From NCBI GenBank assembly GCA_005885325.1, contig VAYX01000105.1, positions 1 to 6,057 on the forward strand: a stretch of DNA of 6,057 nt, given 5' to 3'. Positions 1 to 6,057 of this stretch are shown piece after piece. The DNA comes from Actinomycetota bacterium (GTDB taxonomy: Bacteria > Actinomycetota > UBA4738 > HRBIN12). Numbering within the stretch: position 1 is the stretch's first letter; each line of letters starts with the position of its first letter. Under the pieces are notes generated by a model, which was not told the DNA's origin, searched no databases, and saw only the letters and a program-made list of their open reading frames with translations. The position numbers and the translations under genes were made by a program.

Positions 1-1
1 G

Positions 2-49
2 GCCAAGCTCCGGCGGTTCCTGGACAAGGGACGCCCGGCCGCCCGGTGA
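2..49 (+). CDS. C-terminal end of an unidentified upstream gene (partial)
   Basis: An open frame enters from the left edge and reads AKLRRFLDKGRPAAR before the TGA at 47-49. That stop overlaps the GTG start of mpg (bases 46-48) in a GTGA arrangement, which suggests a real gene translationally coupled to mpg. Fifteen residues are too few to identify it. In mycobacteria mpg and tyrS lie downstream of the arginine genes ending in argH, and a tail of the form KLRRFL is loosely compatible with the last helix of argininosuccinate lyase. That identity is only a guess from synteny. Confidence 0.5.
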   Translation, partial: AKLRRFLDKGRPAAR

Positions 50-669
50 GCCGTTCGAGCCGGCGGTTGCCGCGTTCGTTCTTCGCACGGCCCTCGTCCG
101 AGGTGGGGCCGGACCTCCTCGGCCGGATCCTGGCGCGGAGGCTCGGCGACGGAACGCTGCTGACCGCTCGCATCGTCGAGACCGAGGCGTATCAGCAGGA
201 CGACCCGGCAAGCCACTCCTACCGCGGCCGGACCAACCGGACCGAGGTGATGTTCGGGCCTCCCGGCCATGCGTACGTGTACTTCACGTACGGCATGCAT
301 CATTGCGTGAACGTCGTGACCGGCTCGAGCGGGGAGGGGAGCGCGGTGCTCCTCCGCGCGGCCGAGCCGCTCGAGGGTCTGGAGGAGATGGCCCGCCGCC
401 GGGGAACGGACGATCCCCGGGCGTTGTGCTCGGGGCCGGGGCGGCTGTGCCAGGCGATGGGCATCGCCCGGAACGAGAACGGGGTCGACCTGGTGCGAGG
501 GCGCGAACTCTGGCTCCTCGAGGGAAGCCCCGTCCCCGCCTCCGGGATCGGCGTCGGCCCCCGGGTGGGCATCACGAGCGGGACCGAACGTCCCTGGAGA
601 TTCTCCGTGCGAGGGGACCGCTACGTGTCTCGGGTCCGGCCGGCGGAGCCGGTCAGGGGTTCACGATGA
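46..669 (+). CDS. mpg: 3-methyladenine DNA glycosylase, AAG/MPG family
   Basis: This is a monofunctional base-excision repair enzyme that flips out alkylated or deaminated purines such as 3-methyladenine and hypoxanthine and cleaves the N-glycosidic bond. The 207-residue length is usual for bacterial members. The core is clear: IVETEAY (43-49), then DPASHSYRGRT (53-63), then VMFGPPGHAYVYFTYGMHHCVNV (68-90). By alignment with human AAG from memory, E47 is the catalytic glutamate (E125), Y49, H57 and Y79 line the base pocket (Y127, H136, Y159), and N89 matches N169. VLLRAAEPLEG and SGPGRLCQAMGI follow, as usual in the family. No catalytic residue is missing. The GTG start overlaps the upstream stop; a possible ribosome site AAGGGA lies at 26-31, 14 bases upstream, so coupling is likely. 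The 3' end overlaps the convergent PBP gene by 17 bases. Confidence 0.95.
   Translation: MSRSSRRLPRSFFARPSSEVGPDLLGRILARRLGDGTLLTARIVETEAYQQDDPASHSYRGRTNRTEVMFGPPGHAYVYFTYGMHHCVNVVTGSSGEGSAVLLRAAEPLEGLEEMARRRGTDDPRALCSGPGRLCQAMGIARNENGVDLVRGRELWLLEGSPVPASGIGVGPRVGITSGTERPWRFSVRGDRYVSRVRPAEPVRGSR
653..669. other. Tail-to-tail coding overlap of mpg and the PBP gene
   Basis: The mpg stop (TGA, 667-669) lies inside the last codons of the minus-strand PBP gene, whose own stop (TGA, read on the minus strand at 653-655) lies inside mpg. The last 17 bases therefore code on both strands, and there is no untranslated space between the genes for a conventional terminator. Confidence 0.9.
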
Positions 670-3112
670 TCGTGATCGTGGAGCCGGAGGGGAGCTTGGT
701 GCCGGCGGACGGGCTCTGGGCCCAGACGACACCTGTCTGGTAGGAGCACGCGGGATCGGCCGGGTCGCACTGTTGCTGCTCCTGCACGGATGCCTCGAAC
801 CCGGCGTCTCGAAGGACGGTCCGGGCGGCTGCCTGGGTCATCCCCAGGACGTTCGGCACGACCTCCGTCGACACCTTCCGCGACACGGTGATGGTGACCG
901 TGCTGGTCTGGAGGGCCCGCTGGCCCGCCTGAGGATCCTGGGCGATCACGGTTCCCGCGCGCTGGTCGGATGCCGCGTAGGCGACGTTCGCGACGAAGCC
1001 CGCCGACCGGAGCAGGTCGATCGCCGCGCTCTCCTTCAGGCCGATGACCGAGGGCACCGGGAGCAGCTGGTATGAGGTCGGCTGCTTGCACACCTTGAGC
1101 TGGGGCTCGGTCCCGGCGATGAACGTCTGCGTGTCGACGTTCTGCGGGGGTGTGTACGGGTTGGCCAGGCACCCCTGGGTCACGTCGATCCGAAGGGTCA
1201 CGAACCGGACGTTCGACGTCGGGAACGGCTTCACCGGAAGGTTGTGGGTGGCGTTGACCATGAACGCCCGCCAGATCTGGGCGGGCCACGTACCGCCGTA
1301 GACCGGGGAGATCCTGGTGGTCGGAAATTGCATCGAGACCTGGCCCTGGGGGAACCCCACCCAGACCGCCGCCACGAGCTGGGGGACGGCCCCCACGAAC
1401 CACGCGTCGCTGTAGTTCTGCGCGGTCCCGGTCTTGCCGATCTGAGGCCGCCCGATGTTCGCGGCCGCTCCCGTGCCGTACAGGACGACCTTCTGGAGGA
1501 TGCCGTCGGCCACCGTGACGATGGCCGGGTTGACCACCTGCTTGGGATTGGCTCGCGCCTGGTACAGGACCTTCCCGTCCGGCGTGGTGATGGTCACGAC
1601 CGGTGTCGGGGCGACGTGGGCGCCGCCGTCGGCCAGGGTGCCGTAGGCCGATGCCATCTCGAGCGTGTTGACCTCGTTCGTGCCGATGACGGCCGAAGGG
1701 ACCGGCACCAACTGGTTCTTGGGGGAGGTGGTCTGGGTGCAGCACCGGATGCCCATTCGCTTCGCGGTATCCACGACGCGCTGCGCCCCCAGGTAGATGT
1801 CGCCGTCGCCCACCGCCTTCTCGATGTTCACGTACGCGACGTTCACCGAGTTGATCGTGGCGCTCTCGAGCGAGATGTAGCCGTACGAGGAGCCCTCGGC
1901 GTTCCCCGGGGTCCACACCGTCCCATCCGACAAGGGGACCGCCACCGAGGAGCCGTTGAAATATTGGCTGGGAGAGATCCCGTGCTCCAGCGCGGCGACC
2001 AGCGTGAACGGCTTGAACGCCGACCCCGCCTGGCGTCCCGTGCTCCCGCCGGCCGCCAGGTTCACCTTGGCGAACCGGTCGTTCGGATCCCAGTAGTTCC
2101 GCCCGCCGACCATGGCCTTGATGTAGCCGGTCCGTGGATCGATCACCGTCATGGCCGCGTACGGGTCGCTGCGGTAGAGGAGGATCGAGTGGACGGCCTG
2201 CTCCGCCTGTTCCTGCAACCGAGGGACGATCGTGGTCTGGATCCGCAGGCCTCCCTTGAACAGCAGGTCGTATCGGTCCTGCACGGTCTTCCCGAACCTC
2301 GGGTTGGACAGGAACCACTGCTTGAAATAGTCCACGAAGTACGGGGCCGGGTAGCGCTCCGTGCTCCTCTGCCGGATGTGCAGGTTGACGGGGCGTTGCA
2401 CGGCGCTCGCGAACGCACCCGGCTCGATCATCCCAAGCTCGCGCATCTGGGTGAGGACCTGGTTCCGCCGGTTCGTGGCGAGGTTGGGACGGACCACCGG
2501 ATCGTAGTCCGCGGGTGCCGCGATGAGCCCGGCCAGCAGCGCGGCCTGCGCCAGCGTCAGCTCCGACGCGGGCCGCCCGAAGTACGTCTCGGCGGCGGCC
2601 TGGATCCCGTACGCGCCGTTGCCGAAGTACACCGTGTTGAGGTACCTCGCCAGGATCTCGTCCTTGCTGAGCGTCTGTTCCAGCTGATAGGCCAGGACGG
2701 CCTCCCGGAACTTCCGCGACAGGGTCTGCTCGTCGCCGGTGTACGCGTTCTTCACGTACTGCTGCGTGATGGTGGAGCCGCCCTCCACGATCCGCCCGGT
2801 AGTGGCGTCGACGTATGCCGCCCGGAGCAACGCCTTGACGTCGATCCCCATGTGGTCGTAGTAGCGCTTGTCCTCGATGGCCACCACGGCGTTGCGGACG
2901 TTCTCCGGGATCTTCGACAGGGGAACGATCACCCGGTTCTGCTCCGCGTGCAGGGGGGTGATCAACGAACCGTCCGCAGCGAACACGAACGAGGTCTGCG
3001 GGAGCGCCGGTGCCTCCGCCTGCTCTTGCTTCAGGTCGGGAAGGTTGCAGGCCGACGCAGCCAGAGTCGCCAGGACGAGCCCGAGCGCGAGAGGACGCCG
3101 GGAGGGGTTCAT
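653..3112 (-). CDS. Bifunctional class A penicillin-binding protein with two PASTA domains and a lipobox
   Basis: This enzyme polymerises lipid II into glycan strands and cross-links the stem peptides on the outer face of the membrane. Residues 1-22 form a signal with an Arg pair, a short hydrophobic run and AASAC, so C22 is a candidate lipidated cysteine. The GT51 domain (about 50-240) has IEDKRYYDHMG with catalytic E80, GGSTITQQ (111-118), RKFRE with E137, and a conserved YLNTVYFGNGAYG. The transpeptidase domain (about 315-620) has SAFK with nucleophile S364 and K367, S422-V-N424, and KTGT (560-563). PASTA repeats follow at about 682-745 and 749-818. The order resembles mycobacterial PonA2, with one more PASTA repeat. 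Length is 819 residues and all catalytic motifs are intact. The ATG at 3112 is the start because the signal follows at once; no Shine-Dalgarno is visible, and a -10-like TATGAT lies nine bases upstream. It is read alone, divergent from tyrS. Confidence 0.95.
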   Translation of the reverse strand: MNPSRRPLALGLVLATLAASACNLPDLKQEQAEAPALPQTSFVFAADGSLITPLHAEQNRVIVPLSKIPENVRNAVVAIEDKRYYDHMGIDVKALLRAAYVDATTGRIVEGGSTITQQYVKNAYTGDEQTLSRKFREAVLAYQLEQTLSKDEILARYLNTVYFGNGAYGIQAAAETYFGRPASELTLAQAALLAGLIAAPADYDPVVRPNLATNRRNQVLTQMRELGMIEPGAFASAVQRPVNLHIRQRSTERYPAPYFVDYFKQWFLSNPRFGKTVQDRYDLLFKGGLRIQTTIVPRLQEQAEQAVHSILLYRSDPYAAMTVIDPRTGYIKAMVGGRNYWDPNDRFAKVNLAAGGSTGRQAGSAFKPFTLVAALEHGISPSQYFNGSSVAVPLSDGTVWTPGNAEGSSYGYISLESATINSVNVAYVNIEKAVGDGDIYLGAQRVVDTAKRMGIRCCTQTTSPKNQLVPVPSAVIGTNEVNTLEMASAYGTLADGGAHVAPTPVVTITTPDGKVLYQARANPKQVVNPAIVTVADGILQKVVLYGTGAAANIGRPQIGKTGTAQNYSDAWFVGAVPQLVAAVWVGFPQGQVSMQFPTTRISPVYGGTWPAQIWRAFMVNATHNLPVKPFPTSNVRFVTLRIDVTQGCLANPYTPPQNVDTQTFIAGTEPQLKVCKQPTSYQLLPVPSVIGLKESAAIDLLRSAGFVANVAYAASDQRAGTVIAQDPQAGQRALQTSTVTITVSRKVSTEVVPNVLGMTQAAARTVLRDAGFEASVQEQQQCDPADPACSYQTGVVWAQSPSAGTKLPSGSTITIIVNP
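661..675. repeat. Perfect inverted repeat at the convergent gene ends
   Basis: TCACGAT (661-667) and ATCGTGA (669-675) are exact reverse complements around one central G. As RNA this gives a six-pair stem with a three-base loop on either strand. It covers the mpg stop codon and lies within the last seven codons of the PBP gene (IIVNP end). No T tract follows in either direction, so it is not a canonical intrinsic terminator. A role as a U-less bidirectional stop or 3'-end stabiliser is inference; it could also be a by-product of Ile/Val/Thr codons there. Confidence 0.6.
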
Positions 3113-3121
3113 GGCCGGTCA

Positions 3122-3127
3122 ATCATA
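3122..3127 (-). promoter_or_regulatory. Predicted -10 box of the PBP gene (near-leaderless)
   Basis: Read on the minus strand, the bases are TATGAT, five of six matching TATAAT. The box ends nine bases before the ATG, so transcription should begin within about three bases of the start codon or at it. No Shine-Dalgarno lies between. I see no convincing -35 hexamer at the usual spacing. Confidence 0.5.
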
Positions 3128-3148
3128 GCCACGGCCCTGTATCCGCAC

Positions 3149-3157
3149 TGGTAGCAT
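3149..3157 (+). promoter_or_regulatory. Predicted extended -10 promoter of tyrS (near-leaderless)
   Basis: TGGTAGCAT is an extended -10 element (TG, one base, then TAGCAT). It ends ten bases before the tyrS ATG at 3168, predicting a 5' leader of about 0-4 bases. No purine-rich ribosome site precedes the ATG, which fits leaderless initiation as is common in actinobacteria. No -35 match is evident. The same TGnTAnCAT form recurs before the rRNA gene. Confidence 0.5.
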
Positions 3158-3167
3158 CGCGAATCCG

Positions 3168-4379
3168 ATGGCCTCCTCCGCGCTTTCTCGCCTCGTGGCC
3201 GGAGCCGCCGACGTCATCCCCAAGGACGGCTTGCAGGAGAAGCTGGCCCTGGACCGTCCCCTTCGGGTCAAGTTGGGCATCGACCCGTCTCGGCCCGACC
3301 TTCACCTCGGCCACGCCGTTGTCCTTCGAAAGCTCCGGCACTTCCAGGATGCCGGCCACGTTGCCGTGCTGATCGTGGGGGACTTCACCGGCCGGGTGGG
3401 CGATCCCTCGGGCCAATCCGAGACCAGGCCCTTCCTCACCGAGGAGGAGATCGAGGAGAACGCCGCGACCTATCTCGAACAGGCGGGCAAGGTCCTCGAC
3501 ATGAGCTCGGCGGAGGTCCGACGGAACTCCGAGTGGCTGGCCGGGATGGGGATGGCCGACGTGCTCCGGCTTACGTCGGCGTACACGGTGGCCCGGATGC
3601 TCGAACGCGACGACTTTCGAAAGCGGTACGAGGAAGGAAAGCCCATCAGCGTGGTGGAGTTCCTGTATCCGCTGATGCAGGCGATGGATTCCGTGGCCGT
3701 TCGGGCAGACCTCGAGCTCGGCGGAACCGACCAGACGTTCAACCTCCTGGTGGGGCGGGACATCCAGCGGGCCTACGGCGAGGAGCCCCAGGTCGTCCTG
3801 ACCATGCCGCTCCTCGAGGGGATCGACGGCCAACGCAAGATGTCGAAGTCCTTCGACAACTGGGTGGCACTGACGGATCCGCCGGACGAGATGTTCGGCA
3901 AGCTCATGCGGATCCCGGACCACCTCATCACCAAGTACCTCCTGCTCGCCGCGGACCTCGACCCCTCGGAGGTCGCGAGGATCGAGTCCGGCATGGCCGA
4001 CGGCAGCCGCAAGCCCGTGGAGGAGAAGCGCCGCATGGCCCGGGCGGTCGCGGACCTGTACCACGCGCCCGGGGCCGGGGCCGAGGCCGAGAAGCGGTTC
4101 GACCGGGTCCACCGGGAACGTCAGGCGCCCGTGCAGATAGAGGAGGCGGAGATCCCTCCGGAGGCTTCGAAGGGCACGGACGGGCTGATCTGGCTTCCTC
4201 AACTCATGGCCACGCTCGGCCTGGCCCCCTCCAACTCGGCGGCCCGCCGGCTGATCGAGCAGGGAGGCGTGCGCCTGGACGGGGAGCCGGTGACCGACCC
4301 GGCGGCCGAGTACCCGGTCGCCGAGCTCAAGGGAAAGGTCCTGCAGGTCAGCCGGCGCCGGTTCCTCCGGCTCCGCTGA
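3168..4379 (+). CDS. tyrS: Tyrosyl-tRNA synthetase, TyrZ-like subfamily
   Basis: This cytoplasmic class I synthetase activates tyrosine with ATP and loads it onto tRNA-Tyr. The Rossmann catalytic fold carries the HIGH-type signature HLGH at 46-49 and KMSKS at 224-228. Tyrosine-pocket residues sit in YPLMQAMDS (167-175; Y167, Q171, D174), followed by LGGTDQTFNLL. A C-terminal S4 RNA-binding domain occupies about 340-402, including SAARRLIEQGGVRLDG. At 403 residues it is full length. LIVGDFTGRVGDPSG (68-82) is typical of the TyrZ group (Bacillus TyrZ, Aquifex, Thermus) rather than the Escherichia/Mycobacterium TyrS group, which has GGATGMIGDP-like text here. The ATG at 3168 is supported by its promoter spacing and a normal N-terminus. 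Only 55 bases separate it from the divergent PBP gene, too few for a T-box riboswitch. The rRNA promoter begins 64 bases after its stop. Confidence 0.96.
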   Translation: MASSALSRLVAGAADVIPKDGLQEKLALDRPLRVKLGIDPSRPDLHLGHAVVLRKLRHFQDAGHVAVLIVGDFTGRVGDPSGQSETRPFLTEEEIEENAATYLEQAGKVLDMSSAEVRRNSEWLAGMGMADVLRLTSAYTVARMLERDDFRKRYEEGKPISVVEFLYPLMQAMDSVAVRADLELGGTDQTFNLLVGRDIQRAYGEEPQVVLTMPLLEGIDGQRKMSKSFDNWVALTDPPDEMFGKLMRIPDHLITKYLLLAADLDPSEVARIESGMADGSRKPVEEKRRMARAVADLYHAPGAGAEAEKRFDRVHRERQAPVQIEEAEIPPEASKGTDGLIWLPQLMATLGLAPSNSAARRLIEQGGVRLDGEPVTDPAAEYPVAELKGKVLQVSRRRFLRLR

Positions 4380-4443
4380 GTGGTGCCTCGGCGCAACCGC
4401 CGCCCACCTGGGGTTTCGGCGCTCGTCGCCGCCCCGTCCCCCG

Positions 4444-4452
4444 TGCTACCAT
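4444..4452 (+). promoter_or_regulatory. Predicted extended -10 promoter of the rRNA operon
   Basis: TGCTACCAT has the extended -10 layout (TG, one base, TACCAT) seen before tyrS. It predicts a transcript start near 4458-4460 and a leader of about 200 bases before the 16S gene. No good -35 hexamer lies 16-18 bases upstream (the region reads GCTCGTCGCC). It is the only clear -10 candidate I found in the 277-base gap, so at most one strong promoter is visible here, though others could lie inside or upstream of tyrS. Confidence 0.5.
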
Positions 4453-4472
4453 TACCACCCGTTGGCGCGGAC

Positions 4473-4495
4473 CCTTCCTGAAGGTTCCCACCTTC
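4473..4495 (+). promoter_or_regulatory. Mutually exclusive leader hairpins, boxB-like
   Basis: GAAGGT (4480-4485) and ACCTTC (4490-4495) form a perfect six-pair stem with loop TCCC. The same GAAGG can instead pair with CCTTC at 4473-4477, though that loop is only two bases unless the closing pair opens. The first hairpin lies 16 bases before the boxA-like block, the boxB-then-boxA order described for mycobacterial leaders. A boxB role or a structural switch is inference. Confidence 0.45.
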
Positions 4496-4511
4496 TGGTT
4501 CGCTGCCCGCA

Positions 4512-4541
4512 CCTTGAGAACTGAACAGTGTGCCAAAAGCC
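4512..4541 (+). promoter_or_regulatory. boxA-like conserved leader element
   Basis: The block begins CCTTGAGAACTGAACAGTGT and continues GCCAAAAGCC. It closely resembles, from memory, the Streptomyces leader (CTTGAGAACTCAACAGCGTG then CCAAAA) and the Mycobacterium leader (TTTGAGAACTCAATAGTGTG). In those genera this block lies in the rRNA leader and is linked to Nus-factor antitermination and to processing. It supports both the leader call and an actinobacterial origin. Confidence 0.65.
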
Positions 4542-4562
4542 AGTGCGTTTTCCCGTCAGGCT

Positions 4563-4588
4563 GGGAGGCGCGCGATTCGTCGCGTCCC
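4563..4588 (+). repeat. Bulged leader hairpin
   Basis: GGGA (4563-4566) pairs with TCCC (4585-4588), then after a two-G bulge CGCG (4569-4572) pairs with CGCG (4581-4584) around an eight-base loop. It is a plausible RNA stem in the rRNA leader; no T tract follows. Confidence 0.4.
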
Positions 4589-4600
4589 TCTCCAGCAGAC

Positions 4601-4614
4601 GGTTCGTACGAACC
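4601..4614. repeat. Perfect 14-base palindrome in the rRNA leader
   Basis: GGTTCGTACGAACC equals its own reverse complement. In RNA it would give a five-pair stem with a GUAC loop; in DNA it has the symmetry of a dimeric protein site. It lies about 43 bases before the 16S 5' end. Nothing in the sequence decides between the two roles. Confidence 0.6.
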
Positions 4615-4630
4615 AAACCAGGAAGCGATC

Positions 4631-4646
4631 CCGGCCCTCGGGCCGG
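4631..4646 (+). repeat. GC-rich hairpin just before 16S rRNA
   Basis: CCGGCC (4631-4636), loop CTCG, GGCCGG (4641-4646) form a perfect, very stable stem ten bases before the mature 16S 5' end. Its position suggests a processing or folding element of the precursor rather than a terminator, as there is no T tract and a functional rRNA must follow. Confidence 0.6.
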
Positions 4647-4656
4647 CTCGTGGACC

Positions 4657-6057
<1,401 letters not shown>

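Larger units (their letters stand above)
4453..4656 (+). ncRNA. rRNA operon leader (antitermination and 16S processing region)
   Basis: This is the transcribed spacer between the predicted promoter and the 16S gene. It holds, in order, a pair of competing hairpins (4473-4495), an actinobacterial boxA-like block (4512-4541), a bulged hairpin (4563-4588), a perfect 14-base palindrome (4601-4614) and a strong GC hairpin (4631-4646). No open frame here looks like a gene. By analogy with actinobacterial operons the leader should load antitermination factors and form one side of the 16S processing stem; the partner strand would lie past the window end. Confidence 0.7.

Noticed and set aside
621..3122. 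An 833-codon minus-strand frame almost coextensive with the PBP gene, and a 636-codon plus-strand frame (1244-3154) opposite it
   Set aside because: The translations are rich in Arg, Gly and Pro with no recognisable domain, whereas the 653-3112 frame carries every GT51, transpeptidase and PASTA motif. Long empty frames are expected in high-GC coding DNA.
3113..3167. T-box riboswitch ahead of tyrS
   Set aside because: Only 55 bases are available before the divergent gene, and no T-box sequence or specifier stem is present.
3123..4202. A 359-codon minus-strand frame opposite tyrS, and a plus-strand frame at 3533-4672
   Set aside because: Both are low-complexity shadows of tyrS, which has the full synthetase motif set; the second also runs through the promoter and leader.
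4357..4430. Intrinsic terminator after tyrS
   Set aside because: GCCGG-TTCCT-CCGGC (4357-4371) and GGCG-CTCGT-CGCC (4418-4430) can form short stems, but neither is followed by a T tract and the first lies before the stop codon.
4462..4467. TTGGCG as the -35 of a second rRNA promoter
   Set aside because: No TAnnnT-type -10 occurs 16-19 bases downstream; that stretch reads GTTCCCACC.

Overview
This is a high-GC housekeeping stretch from what looks like an actinobacterial chromosome (Actinomycetota or a close deep relative). The evidence is GC-rich codon use, near-leaderless starts, a PASTA-bearing class A penicillin-binding protein, an mpg-tyrS neighbourhood like that of mycobacteria, and an rRNA leader resembling Streptomyces and Mycobacterium leaders. 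The 16S gene does not read like a familiar cultured order, so an uncultured deep lineage is plausible, but I cannot place it without an alignment.

Layout, left to right. The last 15 codons of an unidentified + strand gene overlap the GTG start of mpg (3-methyladenine DNA glycosylase, 46-669). mpg runs tail to tail into a minus-strand bifunctional peptidoglycan synthase (653-3112). The two coding ends overlap by 17 bases, and a perfect inverted repeat lies there. The synthase is read divergently from tyrS (3168-4379) out of a 55-base gap that holds an apparent promoter for each and no room for a leader. A 277-base gap then carries an extended -10 rRNA promoter, an antitermination/processing leader with several hairpins, and the start of a 16S rRNA gene. 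The 16S gene is cut off by the window end, with about 130 bases missing.

The genes serve separate core tasks: base-excision repair, cell-wall synthesis, charging of tRNA-Tyr, and ribosome production. tyrS and the rRNA operon are co-oriented translation genes with similar extended -10 elements, and no obvious terminator separates them.

I see no mobile element, CRISPR array, tRNA, defence locus or new multi-gene system. The points worth a second look are smaller: a lipoprotein-type signal on a class A PBP, the compact divergent and convergent junctions, alternative hairpins and a 14-base perfect palindrome in the rRNA leader, and a compensated double base-pair swap in a highly conserved 16S helix.
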